Assembly: GCA_964030785.1 (NCBI GenBank)
Contig: OZ034975.1
Coordinates: 33,633,769 to 33,697,768, forward strand
Source: Siderastrea siderea
Taxonomy: Eukaryota; Cnidaria; Anthozoa; Scleractinia; Rhizangiidae
Reading direction: 5' to 3'
DNA: 64,000 bases
Shown here piece after piece: positions 11,222 to 23,300 of this stretch. The notes under the pieces are model-generated. The model saw only the letters and a list, made by a program, of their open reading frames with translations. It had not been told where the DNA came from and searched no databases. Both the position numbers and the translations under genes were made by a program. How positions within the stretch are numbered: the stretch's first letter is position 1; each line of letters begins with the position of its first letter.

Positions 11222-14200
11222 TTTTCTTTGTTTGTTTGGTTGGGTTTTTTGCTCTTTTCATGACAAAAAAGCATAGGCACGCATAGCGTGCGTGAGCTAT
11301 TTTGTAGCTGTCAGTGAGAGGTACGGAAATGGTAATTAAATGAACGTGCGAGTACGAAGGTACACTATTGTGATGTTGTTTATACGAGTAGCGTTGAGCA
11401 TTCGAAAAGTATTGGTTTTTAGACAGACTTATGTGGAGCTGTGTCCGATATTGTGCAACCTCGTTCCCAGGGCTTTCTCAGATTTGAGGGAAAGATAAAT
11501 GTTTAAGTCAGCCAGTGGGGTTTATGTTAGTGTATGAATGACAAAAGAGGTAAATACTACGCTGGAGTCAAAATACTTTTCCCGACGTTTCGGCAATGCT
11601 GCCTTCTTCTTCTTTGGAAGAAGGCAGCATTGCCGAAACCTCGGGAAAAGTATTTTGACTCCAGCGTAGTATTTACCTCCTTTAGGTTTATGTTAGTGGT
11701 TGCGTATTCGTGACTGATCAATAAATGGTACGCTTATGCGTACAAGTGTGGCTTCAAATTACGACAAAACAAGAAGAAAGTGAGATAAAATCTGCAAAAT
11801 ATCGGACAACAGTCGAAAATTAACGTTATTGCCTAGTTACCAGAGCGAAGTTGGCCTTTTTGGGATAAACTTGCCCGTGAGCACGGCTTGGATTGGTTCC
11901 GTCATGTTGACGGGACGATTTCCCGGAATATGATCGAGAAACACGTTTCCTTGTTATAATACGTGCAAAATATAACAAGTGTTTGGAAAGCGTGCACTTT
12001 GGCTGATTCAGCAAATTCACGTAAGACGATGTGTGAATGTCTTCACATTACTCGCGTGCTGACGCATACAACTAAGAAATGGGACAAAATAATTCAAAAC
12101 AGTCCCTTCTGAAGCCCATTCTCGGGTGTTCCTCGCAAGCTCAACGGATTGAAATTTAGTTTTGTGGCTTTCTATTATAAAGATTTTTTTCCATGGACAA
12201 ATATTTTGGATGTAGGTCGAAGCGTAGCTTGTCACAAAAAATAATTCTGTAATGTTTAAACCAGAAGAGAATAAGGTAGCTGATCTTGAAAGTCACGTCT
12301 TGCGTCATTGGTACTGTAACTTCTCCACTTCTTGCGTGGCGTCATGCTTGACGAACGTGGCAACTCCCGTATCCGAGACAAATGTATACCGTAAATGGTC
12401 GATTAAGCGCCGCGGCGCTTATTTAATGTTCCCTGTTAAAGGTGCGGCGCTTATTCGAAAGCGGCGCTTATTTCAACTACGGGTAAAACATGAGGGGAAT
12501 ATAGAGAGAATTAAGCGAGGCGCGTACTAGGTATGCGCAATTTAATACCAAATGCAAGAAAAAGGACAAATATGTACACCTCGAACTGTTATATGAACCC
12601 GGTTTAAAGAGTTTCCCTACATTAAAACTTTAGAACTCACGGGTTGGTCGTGGTCTTATCTCTCAAGCGATATGGTTTTGATATCGAGCGCCGTAACAAA
12701 GGTGGGGCGTTTATTTGTAAATACCCAAATTAGCGCCGCGGCGCTTATTCGAGAGCGGCGCTTATTAAATAGTTTTCGGTAAAGGTGCGGCGCTTATTCG
12801 GGAGCGGCGCTTATTCGAGTAGCGGCACTTAATCGATCATTTACGGTAAATAAGCTTGGATGTTTTGTTATGTAGAGAGATGGAAATGGGGGAACGAATC
12901 GTTGGAATTTTAAATGAGCGAATTTGAAAAAAATAAGAGGCCGTCGACATATTCACAAGTTCCCGGCTTAAACGTCCACTGGACGTTTAGAGGGGATGGG
13001 GTCAGGGAGAGTCAAGATTTGGATGTTAGAGCAGGGAATCTAGGACAAAACCAAAATAACGTACAAGCTAACAGAACATGAGGAGAAATACGTTCTGCAG
13101 TAGAATAGGTGCCGCTGTGATCTACGTAGTTTGTCACTTACAAAGATGGCGGAGAAGTAATACGCGTCCGCTAGATTTTACAAAACCAACAAATGTGTTC
13201 TGTCTGGATATATGATATGACAAAACAAAACAACAGTGGTTAATGGTCGTTAATTGAAAAAGTTCCAACAGAATTTCAAACCTTCCCAATCATTTGCAGT
13301 CAACGCGCTTCACGCATGAACGATCATGGAATGAAGATTGCATTCTTCGCGTGCGCATTCCTTTCTTGAATTGGATAAATGTATTCTTATAGATAGATTG
13401 AAAGATAACGATTTTTTTTCGATGAGCGAAATCGATTCTTCGAAAGTTCACACGTAACATCAGAAATCGTCTAAATGGCGCACTCGGAAGAAGTGCTAAT
13501 CAATTACTTCAGGGATGTCATCCGTTATCAATGATCTTTACCTCCACAAGAAAATGTTTGAGTCGTCGCGTGGACTGAATAGTGTCGGACGATTTTATGA
13601 ACAGCTCCTTTTGGTACTTTCGTGTTCCGTGGGATATCTGACAACCGGCCAATTCAGCATTGAAAAGCACGATTTCGTCCCTTACATTAGAAGGCAAAGG
13701 TTTACTCGTTCCTTGAATTAGAAGGCAAAGGTTTACCAGGATCGTAAAAGCCCCCAAGCGAATTTCCTGCCATTTGGAGTTAGGAAATTTAAACTTTCAT
13801 GTTCCGATCATGTGCAAACCTATGTACACTGCAACACACCCAGACGAAAACCGTTACAGGTTTAAAATTGTGGCGGTTGTTGTTTATATTTTCTGCGGGT
13901 TTCCGGATTAAGCCACGGAACCTCCAGCCAAAGAATAAGTTGCCTTGTTAAAATTAGAGAATCCTTTGGATTTTCTTCCTAAGGATTACTGTTGTCGATT
14001 TTCTCTTTACGGGTAATTTTTGTCGGATTTATGTTCTCGCCATTTTTTGCGCCGGGCTTGAAAACAATAAAAATATCACGCGTGACATACCGGAAAAATG
14101 AGCTAAAAAACTAACTTTTCAGTTTTCAGTTCTGTTCGGAAAGTCTTGAAATTTGCAAACCAGTTTTCCAGACCTGGAAAAAGTTTGGAAAATAAGGATT

Positions 14201-17200
14201 ACCTAAGTCTGGAAAAAATGGTAAAAGGTCTGGAGTTTTTTTGTGTCTTGAGCGAGAACATTCAATCACAGACTGAGAAGTCTCAGAACTATCTTACGCC
14301 GGCATTGCATCACGGTTTTGACAAATTCATCTGTGCACAAAGATACTCCTGCTGTGGACATTGGGTTTGTTGCCAACAAACTTCTTCACGATTTAAAGCA
14401 CACACAAAAAAATTTGACAAAGATTTCTATTCAGTGAAAGCTGATACCAAGAAATTCCTCATTGCTGTTGTCAAGAAGCTCTTATAAAAAGCGCCAATCA
14501 GGTATGGACTGTTGAGGAACTTGTTATGGCTACACCCTTTGGAGTTCTGTGGTAATCAAGACAGGTGTCTTCAGCATCTCAATCGGTGTCTTAAGATTGT
14601 TGCTGATGCTCAGCAGGTTACTCTTTCCAAATGTGATAAAACCATCAGGCAGTACCAGAGAGAACTCAGCCAATCACGATTTTGAGCCCTTCGTTGTTGG
14701 CGAGTCACACCTAGATGAGCTTCTTTATGATAGCATGACCAGTGCTACTGAGTGGACTGATTTGTGGGATTTAACCAGAGAGCTTCTGCTTCTATCGCAT
14801 GGACAAGCGTCAATTGAACGTAAATTTTCAATCAACAAGGAAATCTCTGTTGAAAATATGGCTGAACAAACTTTGACTGCCCATAGAGTGATCAAAGACT
14901 ATCTCATCAGTGTTGGAAGGGTCACCAAAGTATCGTCGAGTAAAGAGCTCCTGGCCAGTACAAGTTCTGCAAGACAGAGGTACCAAACATACCTAGATGA
15001 AGAGAAAAGGAGAGGGCAGAAAAGGGCAGCAGTCCTTGATGAACGGAATGATTTGAAAGAACAAAAGTAAAGGATGAAATCAAACATTGTGGCACTGTTC
15101 AAGTCAGGCTGATGAGTGGAGCAGATGACCTTGCAGAAAAGGCAGAGTCAACTGGGAAAGTTACTTTTATTTCCAAGTCAAATGCAAAAAAGGAGAAAGA
15201 AGGAGAGCTGACGTATATAGAGGAAGAAATAAATAAGAAACTTGAAGCACTGAAGAATTAGTTCTGTATGCCATGGAATGTTATTAAGAAATTAGGTGCA
15301 TGTGTTGGTACACCTGTGATACTTTGTTTCTTACGAGGACCAAGATGGCAAAAGATCTGCTGCCTGCCATAATATTTGGGTTGCTACTTTGTTTTGATTG
15401 TGTTACTCAAGGTTCTGAATAGGAAAAAACAGTGTAAACTGATTTTTCTAGGGTGTTAATATTTACATGTATTAAGAAAAATTATTAAACTGTACGACGG
15501 GATCATTTGTCTTGTAGTCTCAACAATTAATAGCATGGTTTCTGCAGGATAATTGGGATAAATAATGCAAGTTATATTTCAAAATTGCCCAAATATCACT
15601 CACCGCTTCGCCGCTCGTGATTTTAAGGGCAGTTTTGAATCATAACTCGTGGGTTTTTATCTCAAATATCCCTTAAAACCATGCTATTACCTATACTAAC
15701 CTTGAGTCTGGAAAAAGAAATTATTGTTTTGGAAAAAGTCTGGAAAAAGTCTTGAATTTTGCATCCACAAATCTGTACGAATCCTGATTATAACACATAC
15801 AGGTCATGAGAATTTAGCAAATGATCACCAAAGATGAATTCTATGGAGACCAGTAAGAAGAATTTGTATAATGAAGTTGCCGCTTAAAGGGTTAAGAAGG
15901 AGGGGGGAGGGGGTCTGACCTTAACGTCCAGTGGACGTCAAGCGGGGAACTTGTGAATATGTCGACGGTCCCTAAAGGCGTTCGCCTGTGTGGTAAACAA
16001 CGTGAATTTTATTACGTGGAGTACATGTGATTAGGTGAAGGTCAAATTCTGCTTTGATAGCGGAACCCGCGGGCAAAAGCCCGCCAGCGGAGCTCCATTG
16101 CTAAGCAAATTTGGTAACTTATCGATCCGAGAAGTTTTGGTTGTGACGTAATAGTCACGTGACCGTCCGTCCGTACGTACGTACGTCCGTCCGTCCGTCC
16201 GCACAGACTCTGCGGGAGGGGGAGGGGAGTCCCAAGACAACCCGATTTGGGGGGGGGGGGGGGAGAATGTCATCTTTTCTTTGCGGGAAATCGCGCGGTG
16301 CTTTTGGGCAACCGGCGTTTTTCTTGGCGGAAAATCGCATGACCATCGTCGCTTTTGAAAAAGAGGTTTCTTTAAAGGCTTAAGCTTCTTTAGCAAAACG
16401 ATTGTACGAGAGTACTGGAGTACTTGACAAAAAAATCTAATATCTATAAATGGAAAGAAAAAGTTCGAAAGAATACTGGTAGAAGGCGAAAAGTTCAAGT
16501 TACAAAAGCTGCCTTCAAAGGACTTCATCGCTTTGTTTTCTTCACGGCGGAGAGCTTGCCCTGTTCTGAAACATAACCGAGTAAGTGAAGTTTTTATAGG
16601 GTCTAAGGTACACGATTTTGAGTATTACGGTCAAAGAAATTACGTTTTGAAATGAAATTTAATTTATGTCATTAGAAATGTGTTTGTTTTTCATAACAGT
16701 AGGTCTAAGCACAGTCGCAAGACAACTAGCTGCACAAGCATCACTTCAGTGAGATTACGACGAATAATTGCTTTCAATTTTGACTTTCGGGTACATCTCT
16801 TTGTGCAATTGTCGATTTTCTTGTCCTAGAAGTTTTCAATAGTAACAACCTTTTAAGCGAAGCAGTTGTCGGTTTAAAGCTATTTTATCCCAAAAGCTTC
16901 CGAAAACACTTTTGTGCGTTCCTCAAAGCGGGTAACTTTCTATTTGCTTACTTCGCATCCGCAAAACTTATGCCGGCATAATTTAAAGCGTGTTTGGTGT
17001 TTGTTTGTTTGTTTTGAATCTTGATGGTCTCTACTGAGTTAGAGAACGAAATATAACAGTTATTTAAAAAGCTATAAGGGAGGCAGTTGTCGGTTTAAAC
17101 CTATTATATCGAAAAGCCTTCCAAAAACAATTCTGTGCATTAATTTATAAAAGCGCTCAAATTTCAAACAATTTGCAGCCGCAAAACTTATGCCATAGAA

Positions 17201-18590
17201 TTAAGCATGTTTGGTGTTTGTTTGTTTTCAATCTCGATGGTGTCAAGTTAGAGAACGAAATATAAGGGTTACTTAAGTAACTATAAGCGAAGCAGTTTTG
17301 AGTTTAAAGCTATTTTATCCGGTAAGTAATGAGTGTTCTTCAAAGCGCTCGAATTTTTTCTCGGCTGCTATAAAAGCCTACGCGATATTTCTTCGATAAG
17401 TTTATTACAAGTGCTTCGAAGCTCCCAAAATCCTTTCCTTCGGATAATCCCAGTAAAATGCCAGTGAAATGCCTGTTTAAATGTTTGACCAGACTAATAG
17501 TGGCAGTTCATGTTATTTGTTAACATCCGAACTCGATGAAGATAACCCATTTAAATTTTGTTGTTGTAAATGAGCGCCGTTTGAAGTTCATTCAAGCGAA
17601 CAGCCAATAATCCAAGGAGATTTGACAAGCCTTGACAGTTAATGACAGGATATGGAAACAAAAGCAAGACCAAACAAGACGGCTCGTGAGTAAAATATGT
17701 GTTCAGTTTGATGCCCGAAAAAAAAAATCAAGCTGTGCTCAGCCTCTAGAATGACTTTTCGAACTTGGTTTTAGAGAACACATCCCCAAAGTATTGGAGG
17801 ACAATTCGGAACACTTTCCGGCTTTTTGAGAAACACTTTTCTGAAGCGAACGAGCCAAAAAAAGCCCCGAAATATATTTCAGACCGAAAAGTTTCAGGAC
17901 TATTTTTGAGAAACGAATACCAATTTATTCCTTGGCGGCTCCGCTTTTAGGCTTGACTAATTCTATATATTAGCTTTATCGTATATTTGGTTGTTTAGCG
18001 GTGAAACGGAAGCTAAAATTGGGCAGTCATCGGGAATGCCCACCCACCCACCAACCAACCAACTAACCAACCAACCAACCAACCAACCAACCAACCAACT
18101 AACCAAAGAGCCAACATTCCTAGAAAGTTGAGGCTGCATGCAGACTATGAGGCTATTTTGTGGAAAAAATAGCTGAAAAAAAAAGACTAGAGTCCAGAGT
18201 CCAGGATCCAGTCCAGGTTTTAGACTTTGCCTTACAACAGGAATCTACAACAATATTTGACAAAAGTTCTGAGCAAACTGCCAATCATTTCGGGACAATG
18301 TTGCAGAATGGCACGCAGAAGAACATCCGGTTTTGCTGCATGAGTTCATTCCGTTTCCTTCTACACGATGTCTGTCCAAAATCTACTGTTGTTGCAACTT
18401 ATACTGGTGCATGTACTGCATGTACAAGCACCAGTAGAAGTAGTTAATCACTTTTTAATCTAGTTTTTGAAGGTTGTAAAGTAGGTTCGATATTTTATCT
18501 CATAGTTTTAAGACAAGACACAATCCTTATTTTTAGTTCAAATTGTAAACGCATTGAGGCTATGCAAAATGCGTTTCTAAATACTGTTAT

Positions 18591-18626
<36 letters not shown>

Positions 18627-20294
18627 CGACGATAATGACGTACCTTATCGAGTATGTAGACTCGTACTGGTATCTTGTAAAAACGGCATAGCATTACTAT
18701 CCATTCATAAATCTCACTTTCACGGTAATTTTGACCACTGGGGTTGTTATTCACTACACTGCAAAAAGAACAATATATGTAACACTGTGAAGAGCTTTCA
18801 TCTACATTTACATTTGCAATACTGAAACAAAACCACGCCATTTTTTGGAAGCAATGAAATATTAAAGTGTATAAAACTTCCATGTCGTTACATGTTCTTC
18901 TTCACCGTACCACAGTAACAACACACTCAGCAAAAAACTCCAACATGTGCTTTTTCTCATGTCCATATATGGTCATACAATAGTTACATAACAAACCGGC
19001 GGCGCGTGACTTTGACAAAGACAGTTCGTAGGAACGTGAGCCTCGAAACAAGTGGTAAAAACAATGTTACGAACGAGCGCAGCGAGTGAGTAAAATATTG
19101 TTTTTTACCACAAGAAAATAAAATTCATATCTTCAAGCCACCGTGTAATTTTCTTTTTATTATATGGACAAGAGTATTTTTGCACAAACAACAGTGTAAG
19201 AGCGGGAAATGACGTCATCGACATCCTCACTTGTGGGGATATGGAAAATACGCTACTCGAGTCCCGGTTGTAGTAGTTTCGTATGAACTTAACGAGTGGT
19301 CTATTTTCCACTAAAACACTTCTGTCTATATAATAAAATGACTTCTTTGCAATGATTTTGCCGGCAACCAAACACACAGCCAACACTTTGCTCGTTGAGC
19401 TGTTCCTTAAACGCTGGCGAACGCCAACCTAAACTGAAGACCAGTGAGCTTCCTAAGAGTCTTAGCATGAACCTGAGTAAACTTTTCCTTGTGATTCCTT
19501 CTTGCGTGGTCTTTGCAAATCAAAATCTATAGTATTTTCAAGGATTCAAACCACTCATGAATTCTTCGTCGATAGAGACAGCGCAAAACGTGGTTAAGGG
19601 CTCCTCAAAACGCGACCTTTTTTCACTTCGAACGATTCTACTTTGAATTCCTTTGTTGGCTTGTTGTGTAAAAGTTTACGTTAACACGACTGTTAACACG
19701 ACCGCCCCTTTTGTTCTCAGTTCTATAGTTGCTATAGCAACTGCGAACTTATAAAGTTGTTATTATAAAGCATATGTACTCTGTTTGCCCAATTTGTATT
19801 TTTTGAGGCGGGCCTGTAGGGCACCGTCTTATGACAATACAGAATTTTTGTTGTAGTGTGTTGTTGTATATGGGAGGACCGAGAGGGCTGATGCCTTGAC
19901 TGGGGTTTTCCTGGGGACAGGGCTAGGTTAATGCCATGCTTCCATGACGCTGAGGGGACCCTTTGGAAAATGGTGGCCCGACCAATTGTTGTAAGCAAAA
20001 ATTTGTTAGATGGTTAAATACGCCATTTAAAATGTGAAAACAAATGGAAAACATTCCCGGAGTAAATTGCACACACATGAATTTGAATAACGAATTTAGT
20101 TGGTTTTGAAAATTCTGTCCAAATTTTCCGGCCTTTTGATTCATTCACGCATTTGCAATCTAGCTCACATAAAGAGGGAACAAAACGCTAGAATCTACAC
20201 TGGGTTAATTTTGTCGAAACAAAATATTTAGCGGTGACAACACAAAATATTTTAGCAGTGAAATATTCATTCAAGAGGAACCTTTAACCCCAGG

Positions 20295-20331
<37 letters not shown>

Positions 20332-23300
20332 TTCCTTTATTTAAACACGATAAAAAAACGCAATTTTGTAAAACGCATGACATTTTTATACTGCATTGTA
20401 AAATACTGGAAATGCGGGGGCTGGGGGAGAATTCAGAGGTTTAATTCTAGCAACTTCGGTTTGGTTTAAAGTTCTTGCAGGTTTTCATTTTTGCTATATG
20501 TATTTTTGCTACTTCCAAAACAGAAAAATGCTAAGAATTCAGTAGCTCTTGAGCCTAATGGCTCACAAATTGACTACAGCTTGGTTCACAGGTTTTCTTG
20601 TTTTCAGTAACCGGCTGTCGCCATAACGACCGCTGGTTTATAAATTGGGCCAGGGCTTTTTTCCGTCAGTTGCCTTGGTCGTCCGGTTTTGTCTCAGCCA
20701 ACACACAGACCCGTACCCCAGTCGCTATTTATGATTCTGGGGGAAAGGGAGAGAAAATTGGATTCTATCGAGGCGCGCGCGGTGACATGGGAAGGGGCGA
20801 CGGAAAAATAGCGACTGGCAGATTTCGTATCAATATGGCGGGCTCTCACAATGAAGTTCTTTTTCACACGAGGCAAATAATGCCATAAATGAAGGTAAAT
20901 TAGCTTGCTCATTTCGCAGTTGTATTGGAAATAATTTTTTTAATAAAGCGAACGGTATTTTGCATCAGTACACAGTAAGTTTATGACCTACTGAGCTGAC
21001 CTTTTCTGATACACGTACAATATACCTTTCGTCAACTATTAATATATAGATTTAGCCAAGCCTAAAAGCGGAGCCCCCCTTTTTGTTTTGTCTGTTTTTT
21101 GCTTTTGTTTTGTTTTTGCTGGCAGTTATTAATTTGTGAAAATACTCTCATCCAAGTCGTTTTATTAAAAAAAAAAAAGAAACAAAGAAAAAAAAAAAAA
21201 TTCTTGCTCCCGCTGAGTGTCGAACCCGGCTCGTTGACGTGACATGCCGGTAACTAGTCCACTAGGCCATAGGCGTTTGACATTGTTTTCGCAGTTAATT
21301 TTAATACTTATTTCTTTCTTCGTGACAAGCTGCCTATCAGCATGAAAATGCTGGTGTTTTTCCTGGCAAAATGTGTTCGAAACGCCGTAAAAACCATGGT
21401 TGTGGACAGAAAAAACCAAAAAGCACTAGCTCTGCTATATTTGGCGTCGAAACCGCTGCGAAAAGCTGCGAACTCAAGCGGTGTGCCGACCGAGTTTGAA
21501 CAGAACCGACGAGGCAACTTTGAACTTTTTGCCTGAACTTTATCGCCGAATTTCTTTCGCCTAGGTTGAACTTTTCCCCTTTCCATTAACAAATTTGTTT
21601 TTGACTTTTGTTGTCTTTGCTTGTTTTGCTACAACGCGAGTGCGATTTCGCGCCGAAAACACACGGGATTCAGCACAGGATATATCCAGTGTAGGAAGTG
21701 TATTGGTAGGCCTGTGGTGCGGACGGACGGACGTACGGATGTACGGACGGACGGTCACGTGACTACTACGTCACTACCAAAATTTTTTGGCTTGATAGAT
21801 TATCAAATTTCCTTAGCAATGGAGCTCCGCTGACGCGCTAGCGCGCTGGCTCCGCTATATATTTCACAAACCACTCACTGAAATCTTTCTTCAAACTTAA
21901 AATAGTTTTCTCAATAGCAAGACATTTCTTAATCGTTACCTTGATTTCTTGGCTCCATTTATTTGAAAATTGCCACCGACAAGCCACAATATTGCACCTT
22001 TAATGTAAACAGATGATAGTTCGAAAGCATCGGATCTGAATTGCGACCACTTACTCCCGTTTGCGATTGAAATAGGGCCGGTAACGTCTTCCTGCTCTTC
22101 GTGGAAAGATTAACTTCCGTTTCCTTGAAAAAACGAGCTGCACGCCTCTATGGCAGAATGTACGTCTCTACCGTACGAAATCTGCCAGTCGGTATTTTTC
22201 CTTCGCCCCTTCCCATGTCACCGCGCGCGCTTCAATAGAATCCAATCTTCTCTCCCTTTCCCCCAGATTCATAAATAGCGACTGGCTATGAGTCTGGCCA
22301 ACACAGTCTCCATAAACTGTTGGTTTTCTTCTGACGATTACTTCAAACTTCCGGTTCCGGTTATGACGTCATGATTTCGTCATGCAAGGTGAACAAACCT
22401 GAAGTGTGTCACATCGCACCAACAACGTTACTGTTACTATGCCAACGTTCCATACTTATTAGACACAGGCAAACCGCTGTTAGCCTTGTGCTAGAGGTTT
22501 ACGTAGCGGTTCGTGTCTTACATACAACTCATGTGCAACAAAGGTATTACTACTAGTATGTCTACGCTCTTTACTTCTACATAAAATGGCACAGATAAAT
22601 TGCTGTTAAACGAGAACTGAAGTCAAAAATCAAGCATTTTTTCCTTGAAGCTTAAGCCATAAATATCAATGTTTGAACCTTTTTTTTTCTGTGTACCGAC
22701 TTACTTTCGGTCTCAAAAAAATAATTTTTCTGCGAGTTTGGGCCATCGGCATTGCGGCGCAGAATGGGTGTGTCAGCGGTCATTTTGATAGCCTATGACG
22801 TAGGTTATGGGGAACGAATGCAAGAGTTACAAAGAGAACGAATGATTTGACCCATTTGGAACTTGTACTTTGAGCGTACATTAGTACAATTGCGACGGAA
22901 ATGCCGGATAAATACCCATTCGGAATGTTGTTCTCTTCTACTATCGTCCTTGAAGACGTAAGTTACATTTTCACCGCAGATCACCGGCGCGCCTTCGACA
23001 CTAAACACCCGCGCATATTTTCGAAATGTGTTATCTCTGTTTATTTAGAGTTTGCTTCTCTTTCCGAAAAAATACTAGGTTTTAAGTTAGTTATAAACCT
23101 TATTTAATAAATCATTTGTCTAAATTTACCGATAGACAAGTTGAAGTTCACGGGAAACAGTACGACTGTTGTCAGTTCAGTTCTAGTAAATAAACAATCA
23201 CAGATGTTTTCCAGCATCTATATTTTTGTCTCTACTGTATGCCATGTAGCCATTTATCCTAAACTTTGCAAATTTATTTTTACTTTTGTAATAGTGGATT

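Larger units (their letters stand above)
12941..15968. mobile_element. 3-kb DNA element remnant with about 65-bp terminal inverted repeats
   Basis: CCGTCGACATATTCACAAG opens the left end (12941) and its complement closes the right end (15968). Both repeats continue through a palindromic ACGTCCA(C/G)TGGACGT to near 13007 and 15905. Between them lies a hAT-like transposase remnant (14280-15070). Whether the inverted repeats and the transposase belong to one element, or the transposase is nested, cannot be decided by eye. No target duplication was found. Confidence 0.65.
21043..21859 (+). repeat. Composite repeat family, copy 1
   Basis: It starts TATATAGATTTAGCCAAGCC, passes a T-rich tract, a tRNA-like module on the minus strand, a 64-codon open frame, a GGACGGACGGACGTACGG tract and a GTCACGTGACTACTACGTCA site, and ends CGCTGGCTCCGCTAT. 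Copy 2 (26653-27529) is almost identical outside a few small indels. It has no recognisable transposase or RT. Confidence 0.8.
20690..22330. repeat. Inverted repeat pair enclosing composite repeat copy 1
   Basis: Left arm about 20695-20836, right arm about 22160-22310. Shared phrases include AGTCGCTATTTATGA, GGGGGAAAGGGAGAGAA, TTGGATTCTAT and CGCGCGCGGTGACATGGGAA, on opposite strands. The composite repeat 21043-21859 lies between the arms, so it may have inserted into a TIR element. Confidence 0.7.

Noticed and set aside
14899..15102. Minus-strand frame opposite the hAT-like remnant
   Set aside because: Shadow of the transposase frame on the other strand.
18562..18883. Frames with poly-Asp or poly-His
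   Set aside because: They are translations of the (GAT)n microsatellite.
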